Positions 24,594-36,479 of a stretch of 64,000 bases of DNA are shown in pieces. The notes beneath the pieces were generated by a model, which saw nothing but the letters and a program-made list of their open reading frames with translations, was not told where the DNA came from and made no database searches. Location of the stretch: contig NZ_CP065037.1 in assembly GCF_019924635.1 (NCBI RefSeq), forward strand, positions 744,001-808,000, in the 5' to 3' direction. A program made the position numbers and the translations under genes. This DNA is from Leifsonia sp. ZF2019. Its GTDB lineage: Bacteria; Actinomycetota; Actinomycetes; Actinomycetales; Microbacteriaceae. Position 1 is the stretch's first letter. Every line of letters begins with the position of its first letter.

Positions 24594-25019
24594 TTAACTC
24601 TGAGCGTGGAGAGGGGTGACAGCAGCACCGTCGAACAGGTACACCTCGACGCCGAGATCCGCCGCCGCGACGGCCACCCACCCGTTGAGCGCGCGGGCGG
24701 TGACCGCGTTCACCACCACCGCCGCTCGCTCGACCTTCGGGTCTGCCGCGCGCAGCCAGAGGAGCTTGAACATGTCGGCCATCACCTTGTTGCGGTAGGA
24801 CGACCGGTAGGAGCCTTGGTTCGCGACCAGTTGCACCACGATCGCGCCCGCGGCATCCATGCCCTCGACCTCGACGCGGACGCCCCCAGCGAGCAGCAGC
24901 TGGCGGGGTCGTAAGGACGTTCCGAGCCGGTCGCCGAGCGCGGCTAGCATCAGCCGCTCGACGGAGTCTTCGCCGAAGCGTTTCCACTCCGCTGCACCGG
25001 ACTCGTCTGGACCTTCCAT
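24594..25019 (-). CDS. Hypothetical protein
   Basis: A 141-residue soluble protein of unknown function. The core (RVEVEGMDAAGAIVVQLVANQGSYRSSYRNKVMADMFKLLWL and LNGWVAVAAADLGVEVYLFDG) alternates strands and helices and somewhat resembles small PD-(D/E)XK-like folds, but no catalytic set can be assigned. It lies upstream of the flavin operon on the same strand with a 160-base gap, so it is probably a separate unit. Confidence 0.6.
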   Translation of the reverse strand: MEGPDESGAAEWKRFGEDSVERLMLAALGDRLGTSLRPRQLLLAGGVRVEVEGMDAAGAIVVQLVANQGSYRSSYRNKVMADMFKLLWLRAADPKVERAAVVVNAVTARALNGWVAVAAADLGVEVYLFDGAAVTPLHAQS

Positions 25020-25297
25020 GTGGTCAGGATAGGCGCGCGGGGTTTCCGTCAGGTTTCGGCTGGGTCGGAGAGGGCTGGAGCGGAACGCGCGGATCGCGGA
25101 GTCCCACACCACCACCGGGTGATGCGGATCTGCTCGTGAAGGTGGCGGCGCGTGGAAGGGGCAGCGCGGGTCGTGCGCGTTCGCCGTCACGAACCCGGGC
25201 GTGTCGCCCGCCTGGGTCAGGACTCGGCTGTCGGTCCCCGGTCCTCGAGCGCGTAGACGAAGGGGTCTGTGCGTGCGCGCAAAGGGTGTCGTGCCGA

Positions 25298-27313
25298 TCA
25301 GAGCCCGCCGTCACCCGAATGCCGGGCGGCGTCGACGGGAGGTCTGCAGCGGTACAGGTCCGTCGGCGACGGGCGCCGGTGGAACGTCCCCGACACGACG
25401 TCGTGGAACGCCCGGACGAAGCGGCACTCTCCCGACAGCGCGACGGAGCGGACGGGGTCCGTCGCGTGCCCGCCCTGTGCGACCACGAGCACGCGCACCT
25501 CCCCGGACGCGATCATCCCGCGGATCGCGCTCGCCGTGAAGACCGGGACCGACCCGGAGTACCCGCCGTCGGTCAGCACACTGGTGCCGGTGCGGGAGAT
25601 CACGGCGGCAGACAGGGACCACGAATCCGTCAGCATGAGGGGTCGTCCCGCGGCTCCACCGCCCTCCGCGCGCGCCAGGTCGACGACCTCCTGCTGCTGC
25701 CGGGAGAGGGTCGAATGGCCTCCGACGACCGCAGGTGCCGAGATGCGGAACCCCGTGTCCATCGATGACGGCACGGGAAGCCGGACGCCGACGGAGGCGT
25801 CGCCTCCCGAACCGTCGCGAGCCGCGTCCAGCGCTTGGAGGCTGAAGGAGGCCTGGCCCGACACGAGGGCGAGCGCGACCAGCAGGGGCAGCACGGGCCG
25901 GCCGCCCGGGCGCCGCAGCACGAGGCGTCGCAGCGACGGCACGACGAGGACGATGCCGGCCGCGATGCCGAGCAGGAGCAGTACCCCCGCTGCCGCGAAC
26001 AGCACGGCGGGTTCGGAGCCGTCCGCGGCCAGTGCCACCGTCCAGCCGGATTGCGCGAGCACCACGCCGGGCAGAGCGAGCCGTGCGGCGCCGGTGCCGT
26101 GGAGCGCGAGACGGATGAGCTCACACCATCCGATCGCGGCGAGCAGGGCGAGCTGCACACCGATCGCGGCGACGTACGCCGTGTGGGGGAGATGGATGAC
26201 GGACAGGACTGCGGCCGCCGTCGCGCACCAGGCGACGAGCCCGAGTCCGACGGCGAACGCCGCCCGGCCGTGGCGGCCCGTCCGCCGCCGTCTCGGCCCC
26301 CACCGCACGAACACGAGCACCGCCCCGGCGATCGCCGCCGGATAGAGCCAGCCGATCTGGGTCGCGTACTCCGGCGAGAGCAGCTTGGCGAGACCGCCCG
26401 CGGACGCCCGTCCCCCGGGGGCGATGAGGGCGGGGAGGACGCCGCCGTGGCCACCCGGCGCGGAGTGGAGGGCGCCGACGGCCCCCGGCACGGCGCCCGG
26501 GAGCAGGCGGTCGATGCCGTTGTAGCCGAAGACCATCGCGAAGACGTTGTCGTTCACGGAGCCGTCGATGAAAGGTCGGCCGGCAGCGGGAGTGAGCGCG
26601 ATCGCCGTGATCCACGCGAGAGAGGCCGCTACGGCGCTCGCGACGAGAGCGGCACACGCCGCAAGCGCGCGGCGTCGGCGTGCGCGTGTGACGGCACCGG
26701 CGCAGAGGGTTCCGACCACGAGCGCGGGCAGGATGAACCAGGCTTGCATCATCTTCGCCTGGAACCCCACGCCCACGAACAGCCCGGCGACGAGCATCGG
26801 CCACACCCGACCGCTCAGCAGACCGCGCTGCCACCAGAGCAGCGCCAGGGCGAGGGCCATCGTGAGCAGCCCGTCCTCCATGGGGTGCCCGAACATCGAG
26901 ACGAAGATCGGCGTGCTCGCGGCGCAGGCGGCCGCCAGGAGGCCCACCCGCGGACCTGCCCAGCGCAGGCCGATGAGCGACACGGCCCACACGGCGATGA
27001 CGCCTTCGATCAGCTGCGGGAGGGCGAGCGCCGAGGTGGACATGCCGAACAGCGCGACCGAGGCGGCTTGGGGGACGGAGAACCCGCTCAGCTTGTCGAG
27101 CGTGACGGTCGCCGCCGGGTCGAAGGCGCCGAAGGCCAGCGCCCGCAGGGACTCGGACATGGAACGGGCGGACGCGGCGTAGAAGTCGAAGTCGCCGCCG
27201 CGAGCGAGGTTCCAGCCGGCGAGCACCGTGAACCCCGCGAGGATCAGGGCGAGGGCGAGCACGCGGCTCCGACGTTGCCGGCGCCACCGGGGCAGGGGTC
27301 GGGCGGGGGTCAC
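25298..27313 (-). CDS. GT39-type membrane glycosyltransferase
   Basis: A 671-residue polytopic protein. The first helix is LALALILAGFTVLAGWNL. The first external loop carries DFDFYAASARSMSESLRALAFGAFDPAATVTLDKLSGFSVPQA, and a later loop has NDNVFAMVFGYNGIDRLLPG, both typical of the actinobacterial YkcB/ArnT-like (dolichyl-phosphate mannosyltransferase) family. A soluble C-terminal domain of about 160 residues follows the helices. It would transfer sugar from a lipid carrier to a surface acceptor. No partner gene is adjacent. Confidence 0.85.
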   Translation of the reverse strand: MTPARPLPRWRRQRRSRVLALALILAGFTVLAGWNLARGGDFDFYAASARSMSESLRALAFGAFDPAATVTLDKLSGFSVPQAASVALFGMSTSALALPQLIEGVIAVWAVSLIGLRWAGPRVGLLAAACAASTPIFVSMFGHPMEDGLLTMALALALLWWQRGLLSGRVWPMLVAGLFVGVGFQAKMMQAWFILPALVVGTLCAGAVTRARRRRALAACAALVASAVAASLAWITAIALTPAAGRPFIDGSVNDNVFAMVFGYNGIDRLLPGAVPGAVGALHSAPGGHGGVLPALIAPGGRASAGGLAKLLSPEYATQIGWLYPAAIAGAVLVFVRWGPRRRRTGRHGRAAFAVGLGLVAWCATAAAVLSVIHLPHTAYVAAIGVQLALLAAIGWCELIRLALHGTGAARLALPGVVLAQSGWTVALAADGSEPAVLFAAAGVLLLLGIAAGIVLVVPSLRRLVLRRPGGRPVLPLLVALALVSGQASFSLQALDAARDGSGGDASVGVRLPVPSSMDTGFRISAPAVVGGHSTLSRQQQEVVDLARAEGGGAAGRPLMLTDSWSLSAAVISRTGTSVLTDGGYSGSVPVFTASAIRGMIASGEVRVLVVAQGGHATDPVRSVALSGECRFVRAFHDVVSGTFHRRPSPTDLYRCRPPVDAARHSGDGGL

Positions 27314-27384
27314 GGGACGACGGTGGCAGACGGGGCTGCGAGGAGGCCCCGCCTCAGCCCCTTCCGTCTGAGGCTTCTCCCATT

Positions 27385-27419
27385 CCGGGCTGTGTGCCGG
27401 GCACCGGGCTGTGTGCCGG
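27385..27419. repeat. Short tandem repeat between genes
   Basis: CCGGGCTGTGTGCCGG occurs twice with a 19-base period. The copies are identical and lie downstream of the LacI gene, where they may form terminator-like hairpins. Confidence 0.5.
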
Positions 27420-27499
27420 TGCGGCGACCGGCGGCCCGGCTCACCCCGTGCGATCGAGTCCCGCCGGACACGGGACGTCCTCGGGTCGGCCTGATCGGA

Positions 27500-28585
27500 T
27501 CACGGAGCGCGCGGGGGAGCCGTGCTCGAACGGATGACCAGCTCGGGAACCGGGAGCTCGTCCGCCGGTGAGTCGCCGGTGCCCTCGATCTGCGCGAGCA
27601 GCACGGTGATCGCGCGCGTGCCGAGCGAGTCGAAGTCCTGCCGGACGGTCGTGAGCGGCGGCGAGTAGTGCCGTGCCTCCGGGATGTCGTCGAACCCGAC
27701 GATGCTGAGCTGCTCCGGCACCGAGATGCCGAGGTCCGCCGCGGCATGGATCAGGCCGAGCGCCATCTGGTCGTTCGACGCGAAGACGGCGGAGAAGTCG
27801 GGGTGCTGCAGGATCTTGAGCCCGACCTCGTAGCCGAGGTCCGCTGTCCAGTCGCCCAGGATCGGGGCGGTGATCGGCAGGTCGTGGTCGGAGAGCTCGG
27901 CGAGGAACCCGTTCATCCGGTCCTCGGCCTCCTTCCAGTCCTGCGGCCCGGCGAGGTGGCGGATGCGCGTGTGGCCGAGTTCGATGAGGTGCCGGGTGGC
28001 GAGGCGGGCGCCGGCCATCTGGTCGAGTGCCGCGACATGCCCGTCGTCGGCACTCTCCCAGTGCAGGCTGACGAGAGGCATCCGCACCGTGACGCGCTGG
28101 AGGGCCTCATGGGCACGCTGCTGGGGCGCGATCACCACCACCCCCTCCACACCCTGCGCGACGAAGGCGTCGAGTGCGGCCTCGATGCTCTCGTCGTCCT
28201 CCCGGGCGAGCGTCGCGGTCACGATGGCGTATCCGCGGTTCCGTGCCGCCTCGTCGATGGCGGCCGCGGCGCTGAAGGGGCCGTAGTGGGAGCGGGTGGA
28301 CACGAGCAGGCCGATCGTTCTCGAGCGCGCGGTCGCCAGTGCGCGTGCAGCGCTGTTGGGCCGCCACGAGTGCTCGTCGATCACCTTGCGGACCTGTGCC
28401 TCGGTGGACGGCTTGATGTAGCGCTCGCCGTTGAGCACCCGGGACACCGTCTGCCGCGACACGCCAGCCAACCGGGCGATGTCCCGGATCGAGAGCGCGC
28501 GCCGGTCGGCGGGCGGGGGTTCTTCCATGCGTCCTGATTCCGTCGAGAGGTCGGCTGCGCTGCCGGAGGAGTCGACCTGGTTCAT
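27500..28585 (-). CDS. LacI-family transcriptional regulator
   Basis: A 361-residue regulator. The HTH is near residues 32-55 (SIRDIARLAGVSRQTVSRVLNGERYIKPSTEAQVRKVID) with the hinge PNSAARALA. A periplasmic-binding-protein-like ligand domain follows. It is transcribed divergently from the ChvE/MmsAB sugar ABC operon and most likely represses it. A near-perfect palindrome at 28645-28658 is the likely operator. The ATG at 28528 is an alternative start that still keeps the whole HTH. Confidence 0.9.
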   Translation of the reverse strand: MNQVDSSGSAADLSTESGRMEEPPPADRRALSIRDIARLAGVSRQTVSRVLNGERYIKPSTEAQVRKVIDEHSWRPNSAARALATARSRTIGLLVSTRSHYGPFSAAAAIDEAARNRGYAIVTATLAREDDESIEAALDAFVAQGVEGVVVIAPQQRAHEALQRVTVRMPLVSLHWESADDGHVAALDQMAGARLATRHLIELGHTRIRHLAGPQDWKEAEDRMNGFLAELSDHDLPITAPILGDWTADLGYEVGLKILQHPDFSAVFASNDQMALGLIHAAADLGISVPEQLSIVGFDDIPEARHYSPPLTTVRQDFDSLGTRAITVLLAQIEGTGDSPADELPVPELVIRSSTAPPRAP

Positions 28586-28603
28586 CTTATTTGGCCGGGA
28601 GGC

Positions 28604-28658
28604 TTGACGAACGATGGGTGAGGGTCGTAGCGTCTAACCCGTTCTGGGACCGGTCTCA
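28604..28658 (+). promoter_or_regulatory. Promoter and LacI operator of the sugar ABC operon
   Basis: TTGACG (28604-28609), 18 bases, TAGCGT (28628-28633), then TGGGACCGGTCTCA (28645-28658), a 14-base palindrome with one mismatch pair centred on CCGG as in LacI-type operators. The operator would cover the start of transcription. Confidence 0.5.
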
Positions 28659-28841
28659 TATATTGCGTACGGCCCAGCATACGACGAGGGAGTCACCGAT
28701 GTCAGCAGTCCGATCGCACCGCAGCGGTCGCGCGTGCGACATCCCGTCGAGTGCTGGGCGTCGCGGGCGTGACGGTTCCGAGCCCGGCGAATCCGCGCGC
28801 ATCGGGCGCACGGGTCGCCACACCGCTCGAAGGGAATCACA

Positions 28842-29969
28842 GTGAAGTTCAGGAAAGTCGCACTCGCCGCCGCGGCCCTCGGCGTCGCGGTCGCACTCGC
28901 CGCCTGCACAGGAGGGGGTCGCGGAGGCACCGGCTCGGGATCGGGCACCGACAACAAGGGCGCGCTCGTCGGAGTCGCGATGCCGACCAAGGTCTCCGAA
29001 CGCTGGATCGCCGACGGCAACGCCGTCAAGTCCGACCTGGAGAAGGACGGGTACAAGGTCGACCTGGAGTACGCCAACAACGACATCCCCACTCAGGTCC
29101 AGCAGGTCAACACCATGATCACCAAGGGTGCCAAGGTGCTGATCATCGCCTCGATCGACGGGGGCTCGCTCACGGACCAGCTGGACGCCGCGGCCAAGGC
29201 CGGCATCAAGGTCATCTCGTACGACCGCCTGCTCACCGGCGACAAGAACGTCGACTACTACGTCTCCTTCGACAACTACAAGGTCGGTGTCTACCAGGCC
29301 AACTCGCTCCTCACCGGACTCGGTGTGCTCGACAAGGACGGCAAGCCCACGGGAACGAAGGGTCCGTTCAACATCGAGGTCTTCGCCGGCAGCCCGGACG
29401 ACAACAACGCGACGTTCTTCTACAACGGCGCGATGGACACGCTGAAGCCGTACATCGCCGACGGGACACTGGTCGTGGGCAGCGGTCAGACCGCCTTCAA
29501 CCAGGTCGCGATCCAGCGCTGGGACCCGGCGACGGCGAAGGCCAGGATGCAGGACCTGATCGCCAAGTCGTACTCCACCGGCGCGACCGTGCAGGGCGTG
29601 CTCTCGCCGTACGACGGCCTGTCCGACGGCATCCTGAGCGCGCTCGAGGGCGCCGGCTACGGGTCGGGCGGCAAGACGATCCCGGTCATCACCGGTCAGG
29701 ACGCCGAGGTCGCGAGCGTCAAGCAGATCATCGCGGGAACCCAGTACTCGACGATCTACAAGGACACCCGCAAGCTGGCCAACGAAGCGGCCTCGATGGC
29801 GAACGACCTCCTCACGGGCAAGAAGCCGGAGGTCAACGACACGAAGAGCTACGACAACAAGGTCAAGGTCGTGCCGAGCTACCTGTTCCAGCCGGTGGTC
29901 GTGACGAAGGACAACTACAAGGAGATCCTGGTCGACAGCGGCTACTACAAGGAATCCGAACTGCAGTAG
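28842..29969 (+). CDS. Monosaccharide-binding lipoprotein (ChvE/XylF-like)
   Basis: A 375-residue secreted lipoprotein, with signal peptide ending VALAAC (lipidated Cys22) and a Gly/Ser linker. The type-I binding fold shows [62 protein letters not shown] and [30 protein letters not shown], typical of ChvE/XylF-type pentose- or hexose-binding proteins. GTG start preceded by AAGGGA at seven bases. First gene of the three-gene ABC operon. Confidence 0.92.
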   Translation: MKFRKVALAAAALGVAVALAACTGGGRGGTGSGSGTDNKGALVGVAMPTKVSERWIADGNAVKSDLEKDGYKVDLEYANNDIPTQVQQVNTMITKGAKVLIIASIDGGSLTDQLDAAAKAGIKVISYDRLLTGDKNVDYYVSFDNYKVGVYQANSLLTGLGVLDKDGKPTGTKGPFNIEVFAGSPDDNNATFFYNGAMDTLKPYIADGTLVVGSGQTAFNQVAIQRWDPATAKARMQDLIAKSYSTGATVQGVLSPYDGLSDGILSALEGAGYGSGGKTIPVITGQDAEVASVKQIIAGTQYSTIYKDTRKLANEAASMANDLLTGKKPEVNDTKSYDNKVKVVPSYLFQPVVVTKDNYKEILVDSGYYKESELQ

Positions 29970-30038
29970 CAGCGGACCACAGGCCGGCGGGTGTGCCTCG
30001 AGCCCGCCCGCCGGCCCTCACCACGAGCAAGGGAGACC

Positions 30039-31579
<1,541 letters not shown>

Positions 31580-31583
<4 letters not shown>

Positions 31584-32755
31584 AACCGTTTATCAACGCC
31601 CTCAGCTATCTGACCGGGCAGCTGCGCCAGATCGGCCTGTTCATCACCCTGATCGCGATCGTGATCTTCTTCCAGGTGGCGACCGGCGGCATCACCCTCG
31701 CCCCGATCAACGTGTCGAACCTGATCGTGCAGAACAGCTACATCCTGATCCTGGCGATCGGCATGGTCATGGTCATCATCGCCGGCCACATCGACCTCTC
31801 GGTCGGCAGCGTGGTGGCGTTCATCGGCGCGATGGCGGGAGTGTTCATCTCCCAATGGCATCTGCCCTGGCCGCTGGCCGTCGTGTTCTGCCTCGTCCTC
31901 GGCGCGCTCGTCGGCGCGTGGCAGGGGTTCTGGATCGCCTACTTCGGCATCCCCGCCTTCATCGTCACCCTCGCGGGGATGCTCGCGTTCCGCGGGGCGG
32001 CCCAGATCGCACTCGGAAACCAGCAGATCTCCTTCTTCCCGAAGGAGTTCCGTGCGATCGGCTCCGGTTTCCTGCCGACGTTCGGCACCACCGGGTATGA
32101 GCCCCTCACCATGGTCCTCGGCATCCTGGCGAGCATCGCGATCATCGCGAACGCGCTCCGTCAGCGGGCGGTCCGCCGCAAGTTCGACCTCGAAGACGAG
32201 CCGCTGTGGTGGTTCCTCGTCAAGCTCGCGTTCCTGGTGCTCCTGGTGCTGGTGATCACCGTGCTCCTCGCGAGCTACAACGGCACTCCCATCGTCCTCA
32301 TCATCCTGGCGGTGCTCGTGATCGGCTACTCGGCGATCATGAACCGTTCCGTCTTCGGGCGGCACATCTACGCGATCGGAGGCAACCTCGCCGCCGCCGC
32401 GCTCTCGGGCGTCAAGACGAAGCGAGTGACGTTCCTGCTCTTCGTGAACATGGGCGTCCTGTCGGCGGTGGCCGGTCTGGTGTTCACGGCCGGTCTCAAC
32501 CTGGCGAGTCCGAGCGCGGGCAACGGTTTCGAACTCGACGCGATCTCAGCGGTGTTCATCGGCGGTGCGGCCGTCACGGGAGGTATCGGCACCGTCCCCG
32601 GCGCGATCATCGGCGGCCTGATCATCGGAGTCCTCAACAACGGCATGTCGATCCTCGGAATCGACAGCGACTACCAGCTGCTCATCAAGGGCCTGGTGCT
32701 GCTGGCGGCCGTCGCGTTCGACGTCTACAACAAGCGCCGCTCCGTCACGGCGTAG
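31580..32755 (+). CDS. Sugar ABC transporter permease (MmsB/GguB-like)
   Basis: A 391-residue CUT2-class permease with about 10-11 helices. Typical segments include [42 protein letters not shown], and the C-terminal [35 protein letters not shown]. It completes the monosaccharide transporter encoded with the two preceding genes. It ends just before a strong bidirectional hairpin. Confidence 0.93.
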
Positions 32756-32790
32756 CCGGTGGTGCCCGGACACGTGGTCTCGTGGGGGAC

Positions 32791-32826
32791 CTGGCCGCCA
32801 TCGCCGATGACTTCGATGGCGGCCAG
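32791..32826. terminator. Bidirectional terminator hairpin
   Basis: A 13-base perfect stem CTGGCCGCCATCG / CGATGGCGGCCAG with a 10-base loop lies between the converging sugar-permease and GH127 genes. The U-tail is weak on both strands. Confidence 0.7.
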
Positions 32827-32840
32827 GCGGCTCGTGTCGC

Positions 32841-34757
32841 TCAGGCGCTGTGGCGAGGGAGGAACACCCGCATCGTGCTCGGACCGTTGTTGCCCCAGCC
32901 GAAGTAGGGCTTCAACTCGAGGGTGCGCTCCTCGGCCCCGGAGACGATCCCGGGCTGCGGCGCGTACGGCCACTCGGCGCCGGGGCTGCGGACGACCGTG
33001 ATCCGGGCCCGCGCTCCCGTCGGGGTGGCGGCGAGCGGGAGTCCGTCGTGGATGCGGATCTCGTCCACGTGCACGCCCTCCGGGAGGCCGGTCGACTCCG
33101 CGCAGAGCACCAGGGGGCCGCGCTCGACGGCGACCGTCCCGCGCACGGCGTCGATGCCGGGCGCCGGGTACGCGAACCGGGGCTCCATCGGCAGCGACAG
33201 GCGGATCGGATCCTCCGGAGCGAACCGGGCGCGGATGCGGACGTAGCCGTCGACGGCGGTGTGATCGGTGCCCGCGTGGGTCACGCGCGCCGAATGCGCC
33301 CAGGCCGGCACCCTGACGGCGATCTCGACCTCCCCGTCCGACCGCGCGGCGATGACGATCTCGCCTCCGAAGGGGTACCCGTTCGTCCGCATTTCGAGCT
33401 CGACGGTCACGCCGCCGCCCGTTCGCGTGGCGAGTTCGGCGTCCGCCAACTGGTGCAGCTGAACGCCGTCGTGGGTGGCGGTCGCGATGTACGAGCCCAC
33501 GCTCGCGAGCGTGCGAGCGAGGTTCGTCGGGCAGCAGGAGACCTCGAACCAGGGTGCTCGGAGGCTGGACTCCGCCCGCTCGCTCAGCTCGTCGTCGGCG
33601 GGGACCGTGCCCTGCACCCGCTGGTGGAGCGTGTTCGCGTAGTAGAACGCCCTGCCGTCCTCGCGCGGCGAGACGAGGATCGCGTTGTAGAGCGTCCGCT
33701 CGATCAGGTCGGCGTACTTGCTCTCACCGGTGGCCAGCAGCAGCCGCCAGCTGAGCATGACCGACCCGATCGCCGCGCACGTCTCCGCGTAGGCCCGATC
33801 CGGAGGCAGCTCGAGGTCGGCACCGAATTCCTCGTTCTGATGGTGGGCACCGACGCCGCCGGTGATGTAGGTGCGGGAGGCCACGGTGTTCGCCCACTGG
33901 CGTTCGACGGCGGCCAACAGCTCCGCGTCGCCACGCTCCGCCGCGACGTCCGCCGCTCCGGAGGCCAGATACATGGCTCGCACGGCGTGACCGCGCAGTC
34001 GATCCGACGACCGCACCGGCTGGTCGTCGAGGAAGTAGTCGCTTCCCTGGAACAGCGTGGTCTTCAGCCGACGCCTCCCCCGGCGTTCGACGAGGACGGC
34101 CGCGAGGTCGATGTACCGGGGCTCCGACAGCGCGCGGCCGAGCTCGACGAGTGCGGTCTCGATCTCGGGATGGCCGCAGACGGCGTCGCGTCCGCCTGGT
34201 CCGAACTCCGCGTGGACGTGTTCCGCGAGCCGGCGTGCGACCTCCACGATCGTGTCGTGGCGGCCGCTGCGCACGCGGGCCACGGCGGCCTGGAAGAGGT
34301 GGCCGAAGCAGTAGAGCTCGTGGCCGAACTCGAGGTCGGAGTAGCGCGCCCGCTGACCCGGTCGGCCGAACGATGTGTGGAGGTAGCCGTCCGGCTCCTG
34401 GGCCGCCGCCACCCGGGCGACGAGTCGGTGATAATCCGCTTCGAGCTCCGAGCCCGGATCGCGGCCCAGCTCCCAGGCCATGGCCTCCAGCAGTTTGTAG
34501 ACCTCCGAGTCGACGAACTCGATGCCGTCGTGGTGCTCGGCGACGGTGCCCGCTGCAGCGCGGTCGAAGTTGGCGATCCAGCCGATGCGTTCCATCCAGC
34601 TCAGACAGTGCCGGATGATCGTGCGACCGTTGAGCTCCTGCTTGTCGCCCCAGAAACCCCCGGTGATGCGGAGTTCGTCCGGGCCCAGGGGGCGCAGGGC
34701 GGAGCGGGTGGGGCTCACGGGGCCGCCGCGGCGGACGGCGCTGATCGTGTCGGTCAT
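32841..34757 (-). CDS. GH127 beta-L-arabinofuranosidase (DUF1680 family)
   Basis: A 638-residue enzyme of the DUF1680/GH127 family. It has an (alpha/alpha)6 barrel and C-terminal beta domains, with residues of the HypBA1 type: AETCAAIGSVML holding the Glu-x-Cys pair and FEVSCCPTNLARTLAS holding the catalytic and zinc-binding double Cys. It releases terminal arabinofuranose from glycans in the cytoplasm (no signal peptide). ATG at 34757 chosen because AGGAG lies just upstream; the ATG at 34772 overlaps the previous stop. Last gene of the LacI-controlled operon. Confidence 0.9.
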   Translation of the reverse strand: MTDTISAVRRGGPVSPTRSALRPLGPDELRITGGFWGDKQELNGRTIIRHCLSWMERIGWIANFDRAAAGTVAEHHDGIEFVDSEVYKLLEAMAWELGRDPGSELEADYHRLVARVAAAQEPDGYLHTSFGRPGQRARYSDLEFGHELYCFGHLFQAAVARVRSGRHDTIVEVARRLAEHVHAEFGPGGRDAVCGHPEIETALVELGRALSEPRYIDLAAVLVERRGRRRLKTTLFQGSDYFLDDQPVRSSDRLRGHAVRAMYLASGAADVAAERGDAELLAAVERQWANTVASRTYITGGVGAHHQNEEFGADLELPPDRAYAETCAAIGSVMLSWRLLLATGESKYADLIERTLYNAILVSPREDGRAFYYANTLHQRVQGTVPADDELSERAESSLRAPWFEVSCCPTNLARTLASVGSYIATATHDGVQLHQLADAELATRTGGGVTVELEMRTNGYPFGGEIVIAARSDGEVEIAVRVPAWAHSARVTHAGTDHTAVDGYVRIRARFAPEDPIRLSLPMEPRFAYPAPGIDAVRGTVAVERGPLVLCAESTGLPEGVHVDEIRIHDGLPLAATPTGARARITVVRSPGAEWPYAPQPGIVSGAEERTLELKPYFGWGNNGPSTMRVFLPRHSA

Positions 34758-34768
34758 CGTTCTCCTGG

Positions 34769-36478
34769 TCATGCGGTGCGGCCGCCGCGCTGAGCGGCGT
34801 CGGAACGCAGGGTGAGGTAGGCGGCGGCAGTCCAGCTGTAGGCGCGGTCGCGCAGGCCCGCCCCGGTTCGCGCATCGAAGTTCTCTGCGAATCCGGAGGT
34901 CTCGCAGAGTGCCCGGAAGCGCGCGCTGATCTCGTCGGCCAGGATGGTGCGCCCGGCTCGGCGGAGTCCGTCCTCGATCAGGGCGGTGGATGGTGCCCAG
35001 ATCGGGCCGCGCCAGTAACCGTCGTCCTCGTACTCGGGCGAGCCGACCGGTTCGGTGGCCGGCCCCCACGCCGTCAGATGCTCGCCGATCCGTCGCTCGA
35101 GCGCATCGGCGATCTCTCGCGGCAGCAGTTCCCCGAGCACGATGGGGAGGCAGTTGAGGAGGCTGTTGGCCGGAGCGGCCTCGCCCGTCGTTGCGAGCCG
35201 TGCGACGAAGCGCTCGCCGGTCCACAGCTCCTCGAAGAGGGCCGCGGTCAGATCGCCTTCGGCGGCCTCCCACTCGAGTGTCGAGCGGCCGAGCCTGCGG
35301 CCGAGCTCGTGGAGTTCTCGGAGCTGGAGGATGAGGAAGCTCGCCAGGTCGGGCGACTCGACGACGCCGCCCGCGTCGAAGGTGGTCGAGTTGTCCCAGC
35401 CGCTGTCGTTGCCGTGCTGATAGTACGGCAGGCGGTGGCCGGGACGGCGCCGGTGATCGAGCCAGAAGCGCGTCCAGGCGCTGAGGTGCTCGTAGACGCT
35501 GGTGAGCTCCGCCTCCGTGTACGCGTCGCCGGTGCGGCGGCGCAGCTGCGCGAACGCCCAGCCGTGGATGGGCGGCTTGACGAAGTTGTAGAGCACTTCG
35601 GAGTGCGTCACCGAGTCGGGGATCGCGCCCGTCGCCTCCTGGTGGTCGAAAGGGACCAGGAACTGGTCGAGTGCGGCCCGGGGATCGGCGCCGGCGAGGG
35701 CGATGGCGTTGAAGCAGTGGTCCCAGCTCCAGACCTTGTCCATCCAGTGCTTGGACATCAACACGGCCTCGCGCCGCACGAACCCGGCCGGAGCGACCGT
35801 GGCCGACCACAGCACGTACGCGGCCTTGATCGCGCCGTCGTCGATGTCCGCTCCGTGCAGCCCGTCGAGGTACTGCGCGAACTCCTGCCGTCGCGCGGCG
35901 GCGAGGTCGTCGAACCGCGCCGAGACATCGGGTCGCGGCGCGGCCGCGCCGATCTCCTCCACGAGGACCTCCCACGCGCCCTCGGCGCCGAACTCGATCG
36001 AGCGCGAGTTCTGCCCGAGCGCACCGACACCGGTCGTCGTGGGCGATCCCTCCACGACGGTGAAGCGGTATCGTCGGCCGGACTCGTAGCTCGTGAGGGT
36101 GAGCGCGCCGTCGACGGGGTCCTCGAAGAGGTAGCCGCCCGTGAACGGGGTGAGCTGGTCGCCCGCGACGAACCGCAGCCCGAACCCCCGCCCGCGAAAG
36201 CGGATGCCCCGGCCGGAGGCGAAGACGGCCTGGGCCTCCCCGGCACCCGTTCGCCAGGAGAGCGTCGCAGCCGTGGCGATCACCTGCGGTTCCTCGGCCC
36301 CGTCCACCCCGACGGGCACCAAACGGAAGATCGGGTGCATGCCGCCGGTGTGGGTGACCAGATGCACCTCGGGGGAGCTTCTGTGCAGACCGATGACGCG
36401 GGACAGGTCGAGCCAGGAGCCGCGGAGCGAGAACGGGATCTCGCCGATGTCGAACGCGAACTGATCGAGGAGCGTCAT
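34769..36478 (-). CDS. GH63/trehalase-like glycoside hydrolase
   Basis: A 569-residue cytoplasmic enzyme. The N-terminal 200 residues are beta-rich. The C-terminal (alpha/alpha)6 part has KVWSWDHCFNAIALA, PDSVTHSEVLYNFVKPPIHGWA, YYQHGNDSGWDNSTTFD, and YEDDGYWRGPIWAPSTALIEDGL, the layout of GH63 and related clan GH-G enzymes such as mannosylglycerate hydrolase. The acid Asp is likely in GNDSGWDN. It works with the GH127 enzyme on an imported oligosaccharide. Exact linkage not deducible. Confidence 0.85.
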   Translation of the reverse strand: MTLLDQFAFDIGEIPFSLRGSWLDLSRVIGLHRSSPEVHLVTHTGGMHPIFRLVPVGVDGAEEPQVIATAATLSWRTGAGEAQAVFASGRGIRFRGRGFGLRFVAGDQLTPFTGGYLFEDPVDGALTLTSYESGRRYRFTVVEGSPTTTGVGALGQNSRSIEFGAEGAWEVLVEEIGAAAPRPDVSARFDDLAAARRQEFAQYLDGLHGADIDDGAIKAAYVLWSATVAPAGFVRREAVLMSKHWMDKVWSWDHCFNAIALAGADPRAALDQFLVPFDHQEATGAIPDSVTHSEVLYNFVKPPIHGWAFAQLRRRTGDAYTEAELTSVYEHLSAWTRFWLDHRRRPGHRLPYYQHGNDSGWDNSTTFDAGGVVESPDLASFLILQLRELHELGRRLGRSTLEWEAAEGDLTAALFEELWTGERFVARLATTGEAAPANSLLNCLPIVLGELLPREIADALERRIGEHLTAWGPATEPVGSPEYEDDGYWRGPIWAPSTALIEDGLRRAGRTILADEISARFRALCETSGFAENFDARTGAGLRDRAYSWTAAAYLTLRSDAAQRGGRTA

Positions 36479-36479
36479 G

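Noticed and set aside
28699-28845. Small 48-codon frame before the ChvE-like gene, with a GAGGGAG and a GTGA overlap
   Set aside because: Third-position GC is only about 70%, far below the true genes around it, and the peptide is an Arg/Ser-rich string without structure. Most likely 5' untranslated region.
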